In this document: positions 56,038-64,000 of the stretch, one piece after another
How the letters are laid out: each line of letters opens with the position of its first letter
Position numbering within the stretch: the first letter of the stretch is position 1
Position numbers and translations under genes: made by a program
Notes under the pieces: generated by a model
Databases searched by the model: none
What the model was told of the DNA's origin: nothing
The model's input: only the letters and a program-made list of their open reading frames with translations
NCBI GenBank assembly: GCA_018402445.1
Contig: JAGYIT010000006.1
Location: forward strand, 124,001-188,000
Origin: Akkermansiaceae bacterium
Lineage (GTDB): Bacteria > Verrucomicrobiota > Verrucomicrobiia > Verrucomicrobiales > Akkermansiaceae
Reading direction: 5' to 3'
DNA: 64,000 bases

Positions 56038-56043
56038 GACGGG

Positions 56044-56298
56044 TCAGCGTGGCAGGGAGGCAAGAGCGGCAGCGTCCTCCAGAGCATCGGCCACATCGTA
56101 ATGAGGGCCCAGCTTGCGACTGGCGAGGTGGCACTGAAAGACGCCCACTGGCAGGAGGGCAAACTCCGCCGCCTTGCCCAGCGAAAGCCGATCCATCTGG
56201 AACAGCGAAATGGCCAGCTCAAGCCGGACGTCGTCCAATGTCATTCGCGCACTTGCTAGCGCTTCAGCGGGAATGTCGAGGCTGAGTGTCGCGTTCAT
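56044..56298 (-). CDS. UPF0175 family protein, antitoxin-like
   Basis: An 84-residue UPF0175 protein: MNATLSLDIPAEAL at the start, then LELAISLFQMDRLSLGKAAEFALLPVGVFQ, which contains the helix-turn-helix-like core of the family. An ATG at 56310 is an alternative start. UPF0175 genes are usually upstream of DUF3368 PIN genes and are treated as their antitoxins; here the toxin is truncated. The gene lies inside the 535-base insert. Confidence 0.85.
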   Translation of the reverse strand: MNATLSLDIPAEALASARMTLDDVRLELAISLFQMDRLSLGKAAEFALLPVGVFQCHLASRKLGPHYDVADALEDAAALASLPR

Positions 56299-56377
56299 GG
56301 CAGTAAACATTGCGTATGGGTGATTTCAATTCAAGTAAAAGCCCGCTACACGGCAAAGGCACGCCGGGCATCGGGAA

Positions 56378-56463
56378 CTCAGCTCTCGAAATATGTGTAT
56401 CCGGCCAAGCCTTCGCGGTAGAGATCCATGATCTCCTTGCGCTCCTTGGGCGAGATGCGGCCT
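56378..56463. repeat. 86-bp direct repeat, copy 2 (native speA 3' end)
   Basis: The last 28 codons of speA including the stop. It matches 55757-55842 at 85 of 86 positions. Because it is part of an otherwise normal speA 3' end, this is the ancestral copy. Confidence 0.9.
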
Positions 56464-58353
56464 TCGTTGACGGCTTTCTCGGCGAAGTTCCGGAATTTCG
56501 AGACGAGTTCCTTGGGGTCGAACTCCACGTAGCTGAGCACGTCGGCCACGGTGTCGCCCTCGACCTCGTGGGTATACACCGGCTTGCCTTTCTCAAGATG
56601 GACGCCGACGACGTTGGTGTCGCCAAGGAGGTTGTGGAGGTCGCCGAGGGTTTCCTGATACGCGCCGACGAGGAACGCGGCGACGTAGTAGGGTTCGTCC
56701 GGCTTGAAATCGTGGAGGTGGAGGGTTTTCGCGACGTCTTCCTTGTTGATGAAGCGGTCGATCTTGCCATCGCAGTCGCAGGTGATGTCGGCGATGACGG
56801 CGCGGTGCTTGGGACGCTCGCCGAGGCGGTGGATGGGCATGACAGGGAAAAGCTGGTCGATGGCCCAGGAGTCGGGGAGGGATTGGAATAGGGAGAAATT
56901 CCCGTAGTAGAAATCGGCGAGGCCGAGGGACAGCTCGACGAGATCTTCGGGCACGTCGTCCATGTCGGAGATCATGTTGGAGATGCGCGTGAGGATATGC
57001 CAATACCATGCCTCGGCGAGGCCGCGCTCGCGGAGGGTGGCGGCGCCGTAGATGAACATGGCGCGCACCTGGTCGCGGTAATAGACGGCGTCGTTGAGGG
57101 ATTCTTGGAGGTTCTTGCGGCTCAGGGTCTTGTTGACGTGGAACAGGTTGGTGAGGTTCTGCGGGGCTTTTTCCGGCATCACCGGTTCCTTGTCGGTGGT
57201 CTGCGCGGAGGTGACGTCGAGGATGTTGAAAACGAGGACGGAGTAGTAGGAAACCACGGCGCGGCCGGACTCGGAGATGAGGTTCGGATGTTTCACGCCG
57301 ACCTTGTCGCACTGCTGGGCGATGACCTCGACGATGTCGGTGCAGTATTCCTGGATCGAGTAGTTGCAGGAGGAGGCGAAGTTCGTGTGCGAGCCGTCGT
57401 AGTCCACGGCCATGCCGCCGCCGATGTCGAGCACACCCATCGGCGCGCCTTCCTTGACGAGATCGCAATACATGCGGACGGCCTCCGTCGCGCCCTCGCG
57501 GATCGCGGCGATGTTCGGGATCTGGCTGCCCTGGTGGTAGTGGAGCATTTTCAGGCAGGGCAGATGGCCGCTGGCTTTTAGGGAATCCACCACGCCGATG
57601 ACCTGCGCGGCGTTGAGGCCGAACACGGATTTGTCGCCTGCGGATTCCTGCCAGTGGCCGGAGCCTTTCGTGGAAAGGCGGATGCGGATGCCAAGGTTCG
57701 GCAGCACGCCGATGCGGCGGGAGCGCTCCAGGATGAGGTCGAGCTCGCTGGGCATTTCCAAAACAAGCATCACTTTAAGCCCCATTTTCTGGGAGTGCAG
57801 GGCGAGGTCGATGAACTCCTCGTCCTTGTAGCCGTTGCAGATGATGTAGGCCTCGGTATCGTGCATGTGCGCGAGCGCGGCGATCAGCTCGGGCTTCGAT
57901 CCCGCCTCGAGGCCGTAGTGGTATTGTTTGCCGAACTCGGCAATCTCCTCGATCACCTGGCGCTGCTGGTTCACCTTGATCGGATACACCCCGCGGTATT
58001 CGCCGGTGTATTTGGTGACGCGGATCGCCTCGCGGAAGGCCTCGTTGATCTCGGTGATGCGGGAGTGCAGCAGGTCGCGGAAACGCAGCAGCACGGGCAG
58101 GTGCGTGCCGCGGTCGCGCAAGTCCTTCGATGACATTGTGGAGGGAAACATGGGCGTCGCCTTCCTTGTCGGCGAGCTTGACGGTCACGTGGCCGTCATC
58201 GTTCACGCCGAAGAAACCGTGACCCCACGTATCCACGCCGTATAGCTCCGACGATTTTTCGGGAGTCCAGGAAGGGCGGGCTTTGGGCTTCGGAAGCTTG
58301 GCGGGCTTGGCGGATGGGGCTGCGGCAGGTGGAATCACGCGCGAAACTTGCAC
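56379..58353 (-). CDS. speA: biosynthetic arginine decarboxylase, apparently frameshifted near N-terminus
   Basis: SpeA makes agmatine from arginine for polyamine synthesis, using PLP. The main frame (from 58151) has VYPIKVNQQRQVIEEI (PLP lysine), GLEAGSKPELIAALAH, GSGHWQESAGDKSVFGL, LHYHQGSQIPNI, DIGGGMAVDYDG and NFSLFQSLPDSWAIDQLFP. The family N-terminus lies in another frame: WTPEKSSELYGVDTWGHGFFG and DAHVSLHNVIEGL from 58353. Dropping one G near 58117 joins them as EGLRDRGTHLPVLLRF, giving about 657 residues, the family norm. The 3' end is duplicated downstream. Confidence 0.94.
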
Positions 58354-58671
58354 GCTACGGCGGAAGTTTCAATGGGATTCAAGCACGTGATCAGGCGATG
58401 ACGGTCGTGGAGAACGCATGAGACCGAAGAGGAAGATTTTGCTGCCACCGGAAGAAGATGAAGTGGGCAGAGGTCACGAAGGACGGTCTGCCTGCCACGG
58501 CATTTCCCCACGTGGGTCATCGAAAAATGTTGCGATGAAGCTCCTGACCCCTAAAGAAAGACCCCTAAAGAGAAAAGACTAAAAAGACCCCTGAATAAAA
58601 TTTCTAATTTTTATCTTGAAAAATCCTATTTTAATTGTAAATATCTTTTAGGAAATTTTAGGCAAAAATAC
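58354..58671. other. AT-rich intergenic region with short direct repeats
   Basis: No supported gene. Three copies of gacccct(a/g)aa occur at 58546, 58560 and 58586. From about 58590 the sequence becomes very AT-rich up to the next start (taggaaattttaggcaaaaa), which probably contains the promoter and the ribosome binding site region of the PEP-CTERM gene. The plus frame at about 58420 starts MRPKRKILLPPEE, reminiscent of REP-associated transposases, but soon loses any likeness. Confidence 0.5.
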
Positions 58672-59742
58672 GTGAAAACGAAAGTGTGTATGCATCTGGG
58701 AAAAGGACTGGCACTTATCATGTCGATGGGTTTCACCCAGGCAGCGACTCTCTACTGGGATACCAATGGCGCTAGCGCTGGTTTTGGCAATGCGGCCGGA
58801 ACATGGGGCGCGGACGGCGATGCTTGGTGGACGAGGTCTTCCTCAGGCAACTTCGCCAATGGAGGAACTGCTATCACAACGTCCGCCGACGTCCTTCACA
58901 TCAACCAAAGCAACTTGGCCAACTTTTCGATGGCTGTGAGCGGTAATGTGGATGCCCTCAGGTTGGTGCTGCCAGGGACTTTCACATTTACGATTAATGG
59001 CTCTGGTACCATCCGCGTGCACACAAGCGGTGAGGATACTGATAACGCGGTGATTTCTGGCTCTAACGATTTGAATATGGTGGTGAATTCAAACCTCCTA
59101 CTCGAGGCAGCTGCCAACTCCACGGTGGCACTCGGTGATCAGGGAGGCAACAACAGCAACGTCACGTTTAACGGTCTTATCACGAGCACGAACAAGGTTG
59201 ATCTTCTCTATCGTGAAACTGGAACCCTCGGCTTAAATGCGACTGTGGACATTAAGGGCGGCAATTTCCGTTCTAGCTCTACCGTTCAGGCTCGAATACG
59301 CGATCAAACCGTGGGCAGTGGGGTGCTAGGTAGTGGCGTCCATCATGTCTTTAGATCCGGTCCACAAGGAGGACATGGAATTGACAAAGGGAGGCTTGTA
59401 CTCGGGCAAAACCAGGCCTACACAGGCAACACGTTTTTGGAAGACGGGATTATTCGGCTCACGTCCAACACCTCACTGCCCTCCACAACCTCGGTTTTTT
59501 TGACCGATACTGCAGCCGCTGGTTCTCCGCTCATTGAATTAAACTTCACGGGTAGTAACAATATTTCTGGATTGCATATCCTAGGTGTGGAGCAGGTTGC
59601 CGGAGTCTATAATAGTAGCACGCACTCGTCCTACTTCACGGGCGCAGGCTCGTTGACGGTCATCCCAGAACCGGGAGTGATGAGTTGGTTGGCTTTGATT
59701 GGGCTCGGTGCTATCATGAGGCGCCATAAAAAAACTTCATAA
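58672..59742 (+). CDS. autotransporter-repeat-like PEP-CTERM protein
   Basis: A 356-residue exported protein starting with GTG. A signal peptide (about residues 8-25, GLALIMSMGFTQA) leads into LYWDTNGASAGFGNAAGTW and repetitive Gly/Ser/Thr/Asn-rich beta-helix sequence, with GRLVLGQNQAYTGNTFLEDGIIRL, a typical autotransporter-associated repeat. The C-terminus is a PEP-CTERM sorting signal: IPEPGVMSW (PEP at 332-334), hydrophobic ALIGLGAIM, then RRHKK. Such proteins are processed by exosortase. Base composition is clearly lower in GC than the neighbours. Confidence 0.88.
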   Translation: MKTKVCMHLGKGLALIMSMGFTQAATLYWDTNGASAGFGNAAGTWGADGDAWWTRSSSGNFANGGTAITTSADVLHINQSNLANFSMAVSGNVDALRLVLPGTFTFTINGSGTIRVHTSGEDTDNAVISGSNDLNMVVNSNLLLEAAANSTVALGDQGGNNSNVTFNGLITSTNKVDLLYRETGTLGLNATVDIKGGNFRSSSTVQARIRDQTVGSGVLGSGVHHVFRSGPQGGHGIDKGRLVLGQNQAYTGNTFLEDGIIRLTSNTSLPSTTSVFLTDTAAAGSPLIELNFTGSNNISGLHILGVEQVAGVYNSSTHSSYFTGAGSLTVIPEPGVMSWLALIGLGAIMRRHKKTS

Positions 59743-59807
59743 CATATTGATGAATCTTTTGCAATAGATAAAATTAATTAACAGTCAAAAAAACTACAAC
59801 TAAAAAC

Positions 59808-60305
59808 ATGAAATCAAACATACTTAAAATGACGTTTAGCACCATGATGCTTTGCGGGATATCTGATGCTGCCACCACTATTTACGTCAGCGGAGGAGGC
59901 TTTGGGGCTCCATATTATGGGTTTTACTCCGACAGCGGCCTCACGCAGCCTCTCGACATTTATTCAGGCGGTTCAGACGGTCTTCAGATCGGCCAGACTT
60001 ACACTTTCGTGAAAAGTGCTACATCCCATCCATTTTACGTAGGCGATAACGGCTACAACCAGCCGTCGAGCAATTTGATCTCCCTGACGGGGGACGGCTC
60101 AGCGGCCTCGGGCATTGGAGGTGGCCAGTCGTTCACCTTATCGTTCAATGGTTTCGATCCTAGCACAGACACCCTGACCTACTACTGCACTGCTCATAGT
60201 AGTATGGTGGGGACGCTGAATGTCATCCCGGAACCAAGCGGAAGCCTGTTGTTGATGATGAGCGCTAGCTTGCTTTTGATGAGTCGTCGGTCGCGGCCAA
60301 ATTAA
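59808..60305 (+). CDS. cupredoxin-like PEP-CTERM protein
   Basis: A 165-residue exported protein with a signal peptide (about 1-21). The body looks like a single cupredoxin domain: GQTYTFVKSATSHPFYVGD (H74) and LTYYCTAHSSMVGTLNV (C127, H130, M133), a plausible type 1 copper site. The C-terminus is PEP-CTERM (IPEPSGSLLLMM, then SRRSR). It would be a surface or matrix copper protein. It follows the other PEP-CTERM gene by 65 AT-rich bases. Confidence 0.82.
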   Translation: MKSNILKMTFSTMMLCGISDAATTIYVSGGGFGAPYYGFYSDSGLTQPLDIYSGGSDGLQIGQTYTFVKSATSHPFYVGDNGYNQPSSNLISLTGDGSAASGIGGGQSFTLSFNGFDPSTDTLTYYCTAHSSMVGTLNVIPEPSGSLLLMMSASLLLMSRRSRPN

Positions 60306-60427
60306 ATCCCGTATTTTTTGTAGGGAACCACTGGATAAACAGGATACACGGAAGGAAGAGGGTTTGTATTTGGTTAGTTAGGGAGGATTATGGATCACGC
60401 GCCTACGCGATCCGGTATGACCCCGGC

Positions 60428-61315
60428 TCATGAACGGGCCATGCGGATGATCGCGGCGTCCTGTATCGGATCTTCCGGGCCCACGGCAAAACGCAGGAAG
60501 CGGAGGAAGCAGCGTGTGGCGGGCACCACGATTCCCCGTGGCATCACACGCAGGCCGATCATTTTCCGCTGGCTCTCCGGAAGGGTGAGATACGCGGCCT
60601 GGAAGAGCAGGCGGTAAACCACGCCGGCCATCCAGGGCAGCGGCGGGCGGCGTAGCCATTGGAGCACCTCGCGGGTCTCGTCGGTCACTGCGAGCTGCGG
60701 ATCGAACTTCCGGATCTCCTCCAGGAGAGCGGCTTCGTCGCGCGGCGCATCAGCCAGACCCAGCGGCTCCACCGAGCGCGCCCACAAGCGGATGTAGGCG
60801 TCCGCGCCGCCGGGAATCGCTTTTGCGGAATAGGTCTGGTGGCAGCGCAAAAAGGAATCCATGAAAGCGATGTGCACCCAGAGCAGGAGCTCCGGATCCG
60901 AGGCGTCATATTCCCGGATATTTCCGGAGGCATCCCGGTATGTCCCGCGCACCTTGCCATGCATACCGCGCACGCGCGCCGCCTCGCGGAGAATCGCTTC
61001 TCGCGAGGCGTAGGTCGTCACCGTCAGCCATTGGATCGTGCCCGCCAGCCGCCCGAGCGGATCGTTTTTGTAGCGGGAGTGGTTCCTCACGCCGGCGAGG
61101 CTGCCGGGATGCAGCGCTTGCACAAGCAGGGCGCGGACACCGCCCACCAAGGTCGCCATGTCACCGTGCACAAGCCACGGCGCATCCTGCGGCACGAAAA
61201 AGCCCGGCCCCTCGCCCCCTGCCACCGTCCCGAGCCATGGCGGGATGCCGCTCGGATCCCCGCACAACAGGACGCGGAAACGCTTGCCGATCTGTTTCTG
61301 GATGAGGTGGATCAT
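60428..61315 (-). CDS. MpaB-family (DUF2236) oxygenase-like protein
   Basis: A 295-residue protein of the DUF2236/MpaB/Lcp group. Characteristic segments are LLVQALHPGSLAGVRNHSRY, DPLGRLAGTIQWLTVTTYAS, VRGMHGKVRG and LLLWVHIAFMDSFLRCHQTY, including conserved histidines that bind haem b in latex-clearing protein relatives. The enzymatic substrate is unknown. It stands alone on the minus strand. Confidence 0.88.
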   Translation of the reverse strand: MIHLIQKQIGKRFRVLLCGDPSGIPPWLGTVAGGEGPGFFVPQDAPWLVHGDMATLVGGVRALLVQALHPGSLAGVRNHSRYKNDPLGRLAGTIQWLTVTTYASREAILREAARVRGMHGKVRGTYRDASGNIREYDASDPELLLWVHIAFMDSFLRCHQTYSAKAIPGGADAYIRLWARSVEPLGLADAPRDEAALLEEIRKFDPQLAVTDETREVLQWLRRPPLPWMAGVVYRLLFQAAYLTLPESQRKMIGLRVMPRGIVVPATRCFLRFLRFAVGPEDPIQDAAIIRMARS

Positions 61316-61336
61316 TGGGATATTCTCAGCGATGCG

Positions 61337-61528
61337 CTAGTGACGCGCCGATTCTGACCGGGTCAACCGGGAAATCCATTCCTGTGTTCGGAAAAGGCCG
61401 CGCTTCCTGGGAAGCGCGGCCTTGGGGGAATTCCGGGCGAGGCTGCCTTCCTGAAGTCCAAGGCTGTCTCTCATGGCTTTGGGAACCACCAAGCGACCGG
61501 ATTTGCCAAGCGGTATGGTCATACTCAT
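61337..61528 (-). pseudogene. truncated AbrB/MazE-type DNA-binding domain gene
   Basis: The first 29 residues, MSMTIPLGKSGRLVVPKAM then RDSLGLQEGS, are the N-terminal half of a SpoVT/AbrB (MazE-like) swapped-hairpin domain. After that the frame runs through a strong terminator hairpin and encodes unrelated Arg-rich sequence. No toxin partner is adjacent. I read it as a remnant of an antitoxin gene. Confidence 0.65.
61394..61423 (-). terminator. strong hairpin, likely intrinsic terminator
   Basis: A perfect 14-base inverted repeat (aaggccgcgcttcc with ggaagcgcggcctt, two bases between). On the minus strand it is followed by ttttccg, so it can terminate transcription coming from the ABC-F gene and the AbrB remnant. 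Confidence 0.7.
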
Positions 61529-61567
61529 GGCATATACAACACCCTTTCATCCGCCACCCGGCAAACC

Positions 61568-63457
61568 CTATTTCTCTTCCCCATCCGCGATGGCCTGCAG
61601 CTCCTCCCAGCGGGTGTAGAGGGCGGCGGTGGCGGCGCGGGCGGCTTCGAGTTTTTCCATTTCAGCGGGGAGTTGTTCGTAGTTGCTGACCTGGAACTCG
61701 GGGTCGTTCATGCGGGTCTCGATGCTCGCGACCTCGTCCTCGGCGGCGAAGATGCGGTCTTCGATGGTGTCGAGTTCGACGCGTTCCTTTTGGGAAAGTT
61801 TGCGGGGTTTTTCCGCAGTTTTCGCCAAGGGTTTCAGGGCTTTGTAGGCCTTTGCCTGGTCTTTCAGCGCGGATTCGCGCTGCTGGCGTTTTTCCAGGTA
61901 GTAGGAATAATTTCCCGGCGTGACATGCAGGCCGCCGTCCTCGAAGGCGATGACCTGGTCGCAGATGCGGTCGAGGAAATAGCGGTCGTGGGAAACGACT
62001 AGGATGCTGCCCCCGAAGGCGGAGAGGGCTTCTTCTAACATGCGCAGGGAGGGTAAGTCGAGGTCGTTGGTGGGCTCGTCGAGGACGATGAGGTTGCCGC
62101 CGGTTTTCAGAACCTTCGCCAACATGAGTCGCGCCCGCTCGCCGCCGGAGAGGAGATCGACGCGTTCGTTGATGCGCTCGTTGTTGAACAGGAAGCGGCG
62201 GAGGTAGGCGCGCGCGCCAAGGGTTTCGTTGCCGAACTGGACTTTCTCGTTGCCGTCGGAAATCTCATCCAACAGCGAGCCGGTGCCGTCGAGCTGCATG
62301 CGGGTCTGGTCGATGTAATTGATTTTCACGCGTTTCCCGAGGACGGCGGAACCTTCGGTGGGCGTGAGCTGGCCGAGGCAGAGCTTGAGCAAGGTGGTTT
62401 TGCCGACGCCGTTTTTGCCGACGATGCCGGTGCAGGTGCCGGGGCGGATCGAGAGATCGAGGTGGCGGAACAGCCAGCGCGGATGCTTCTCGGTGCCGAC
62501 GTTGACCCCGGCTTTTTCTAGCTCGATCACGATGTTTCCGAGATCGGTGGCGGGCGGCAGGAGCAGATCCATCTCGCGTTCCTCGGGTGGGCCTTCCTGG
62601 CTCTCGATTTCGTAGAAGGCGTCGAGGCGGCTCTGTTGTTTCGTGCCGCGGGCTTTGACACCGGCGCGCACCCATTCGAGCTCGGATTTCAGGAATTTCT
62701 GGCGCTTTTGTTCCGATTGCTCGGCGATCTGCTGGCGGATCGCCTTGCTTTCGAGGTAGGCGGTGTAGTTACCGGGGTGGGAGAAGGCGCGGCCGCCGTC
62801 GATCTCGATGATGCGGCTGGCGATCACATCGAGGAAATATCGGTCGTGCGTTACAAAGATGACGGCACCGGGGAAATTTTTCAGCACGTCCTCGAGCCAG
62901 CGGATGGATTCCGCGTCGAGGTGGTTGGTCGGCTCATCTAACAGAAGTAGATCCGGCTGGCAGGCGAGTGCGCGGCAGAGGGCGACGCGGCGTTTTTCAC
63001 CGCCGGAAAGCGGGCCGGTCGGGGATTCGAGCGGCGGGGTGCCGAGGGCGTTGGAGAGCGAGAGGATGCGGGAATCGAGGTTCCAGCCGTCGGCGTGATC
63101 GATGAGTTCGAGGAAATCGTGGAGCTCGGTTTCCGTGCCGTCGCCGTTTTCGTAGCGGCGGATGGCCTCGACGATGTCCGCGGCGCCGGCGGCGATGTTT
63201 TCGTGGACGGAAAGATCGGGATCGAGCTCGAACTCCTGCGGTAGGTAACCGGTGCGGATGCCGCGGCGGAGGGAGAGTTCCCCGGAATCCGCCATGGACT
63301 CGCCGGTGAGGATTTTCAGCAAGGAGGTTTTCCCACAGCCGTTGCGCCCGACAAGGCCGACTTTTTCCCCGGCAGCGACGGCAAGAGTGACGCCGTCGAG
63401 GAGGTTCTGGTAGGAATAGGCGAGGCGGATCTCGTTGGCGGAGAGGAGGGTGGACAT
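61568..63457 (-). CDS. ABC-F family ATPase (Uup-like)
   Basis: A 629-residue soluble ABC protein with two ATPase domains and no membrane segments. Domain 1: Walker A GRNGCGKTSLLKIL, signature LSGGEKRRVALCRAL, Walker B LLLLDEPTNHLD. A charged inter-domain linker follows. Domain 2: Walker A GKNGVGKTTLLKLC, signature LSGGERARLMLAKVL, Walker B LIVLDEPTNDLD. The coiled-coil C-terminal extension (SQKERVELDTIEDRIFAAEDEV) is typical of Uup. ABC-F proteins act on the ribosome. Start ATG at 63457 directly abuts a heptamer array. Confidence 0.93.
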   Translation of the reverse strand: MSTLLSANEIRLAYSYQNLLDGVTLAVAAGEKVGLVGRNGCGKTSLLKILTGESMADSGELSLRRGIRTGYLPQEFELDPDLSVHENIAAGAADIVEAIRRYENGDGTETELHDFLELIDHADGWNLDSRILSLSNALGTPPLESPTGPLSGGEKRRVALCRALACQPDLLLLDEPTNHLDAESIRWLEDVLKNFPGAVIFVTHDRYFLDVIASRIIEIDGGRAFSHPGNYTAYLESKAIRQQIAEQSEQKRQKFLKSELEWVRAGVKARGTKQQSRLDAFYEIESQEGPPEEREMDLLLPPATDLGNIVIELEKAGVNVGTEKHPRWLFRHLDLSIRPGTCTGIVGKNGVGKTTLLKLCLGQLTPTEGSAVLGKRVKINYIDQTRMQLDGTGSLLDEISDGNEKVQFGNETLGARAYLRRFLFNNERINERVDLLSGGERARLMLAKVLKTGGNLIVLDEPTNDLDLPSLRMLEEALSAFGGSILVVSHDRYFLDRICDQVIAFEDGGLHVTPGNYSYYLEKRQQRESALKDQAKAYKALKPLAKTAEKPRKLSQKERVELDTIEDRIFAAEDEVASIETRMNDPEFQVSNYEQLPAEMEKLEAARAATAALYTRWEELQAIADGEEK

Positions 63458-63459
63458 AA

Positions 63460-63487
63460 CTTTCAACTTTCAATTTCCAACTCTCAA
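63460..63487. repeat. heptamer-phased repeat upstream of the ABC-F start
   Basis: Four successive 7-base units on the plus strand: ctttcaa, ctttcaa, tttccaa, ctctcaa. On the coding strand the array reads ttgaaag-type units ending 2 bases before the ATG, the place of a ribosome binding site. Confidence 0.65.
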
Positions 63488-63564
63488 GGAAGAGGTTGAT
63501 TCTCCGCACGCGGATGATCGGGAACGGGCGGGAAGGGAAGGGGAAAACGGCGTGGGAGGCGAAT

Positions 63565-64000
63565 TTACGCTGCGCTCTCCGCTTCCGGCATCGGTTTCCC
63601 CGAGGGATGCCGCCACCAGATCCAGGCCTTGCCGAGGTGGGCACGGATTTCCTCCGCTGCGAGGTAGGCGCAGGGGATAAGGTAGAGGGTGATGGTGGTG
63701 GCGAAGAGGATGCCGAAGGCCAGCGAGACGGCCATGGGGATTAGGAACTGGGCTTGCAGGGAGCGGTCGAAAATGAGCGGCAGCAAACCGGCGAAGGTGG
63801 TGGCAGAGGTGAGGAAAATGGGGCGGAAGCGGCGCGCGCCGGATTGGATCACGGCCTCCCGCAAGTCCATGCCGTCGCGTACCTTGCGGTTGATGAAATC
63901 GACCATCACCAGCGAGTCGTTCACCACCACGCCGGCCAGCGCGAGGATGCCGAAGACGGAAAGATACGACGGGACGATATCGAGGATAATATGGCCGAAG
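63565..64000 (-). CDS. RND efflux transporter, C-terminal part
   Basis: The last 144 or so residues of a large RND (AcrB/HAE1-type) inner-membrane efflux subunit; the gene continues beyond the window. Seen are LALAGVVVNDSLVMVDFINR, REAVIQSGARRFRPIFLTSATTFAGLLPLIF and FGILFATTITLYLIPCAYL, which are the final transmembrane helices of the family. Substrates cannot be told from this end. Confidence 0.93.
   Translation of the reverse strand, partial: FGHIILDIVPSYLSVFGILALAGVVVNDSLVMVDFINRKVRDGMDLREAVIQSGARRFRPIFLTSATTFAGLLPLIFDRSLQAQFLIPMAVSLAFGILFATTITLYLIPCAYLAAEEIRAHLGKAWIWWRHPSGKPMPEAESAA

Noticed and set aside
58420..58590. REP-associated transposase fragment (MRPKRKILLPPEE)
   Set aside because: Only about a dozen residues resemble such proteins and no His/Tyr catalytic motif follows.

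Overview
The window is GC-rich, gene-dense bacterial chromosome, most likely from the Verrucomicrobiota (PVC group). The lineage call is inference from gene content. It rests on two PEP-CTERM proteins plus a PEP-CTERM remnant, two sulfatases with secretion signals, a planctomycete/verrucomicrobial-type haem-binding membrane-distal dehydrogenase (TIGR02603-like C-terminus), a primary sigma factor with a long Lys/Ala/Pro-rich N-terminus, a eukaryote-type (GH13_8-like) branching enzyme and DUF1573/rhodanese genes behind an ECF sigma factor.

Layout. 0-3 kb: a minus-strand operon of ECF sigma factor, anti-sigma-like protein, secreted hypothetical, DUF1573 protein and rhodanese. 3.4-9.5 kb: mgtE and trpD, then 5-oxoprolinase genes pxpA and a fused pxpBC, then queE. 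9.9-19.9 kb: a GGQ release-factor-like protein, a secreted cytochrome c, a Uma2 nuclease, pgsA, gnd, an AsmA-like protein, radC and yicC. 19.9-26.6 kb: nuoN/nuoM, three tRNAs (Thr, Leu, Lys), rnhB, yraN, truA, ruvX and a decayed DUF1287 gene. 26.8-34.5 kb: rpoD, a methionine sulfoxide reductase, a CAP protein, a nucleotidyltransferase-like pair, hslO, a Pro-rich membrane protein and a HupE-like protein. 34.6-46 kb: a sulfatase / secreted protein / sulfatase operon, glgB, an SSS-family symporter and dnaA. 45.9-49.3 kb: a yqjD/yqjE/yqjK-like trio and two tandem pilT genes.

49.6-55.4 kb is the centrepiece: a complete, tightly coupled light-harvesting operon. It runs rhodopsin (proton-pump DTE signature), GGPP synthase, phytoene desaturase, phytoene synthase, lycopene cyclase, and Brp/Blh-type beta-carotene dioxygenase. 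Together these make opsin and its retinal chromophore from isoprenoid precursors. Directly after it, a small UPF0175 / truncated-PIN toxin-antitoxin-like cassette sits between two 86-bp direct copies of the 3' end of the arginine decarboxylase gene speA. The right end holds speA, an AT-rich patch with two PEP-CTERM genes (one cupredoxin-like), an MpaB-family protein, a MazE/AbrB fragment, an ABC-F ATPase and the C-terminus of an RND efflux pump.

Two themes recur. First, four conserved genes (rpoD N-terminal extension, second sulfatase, glgB, speA) each show one apparent single-base frameshift. Because two or more of these should be essential or near-essential, assembly or sequencing indels are the simplest explanation. 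Second, three intergenic spots carry degenerate arrays in strict 7-nt phase; two of them abut a start codon or lie just upstream of one, and the third is in a divergent promoter region.
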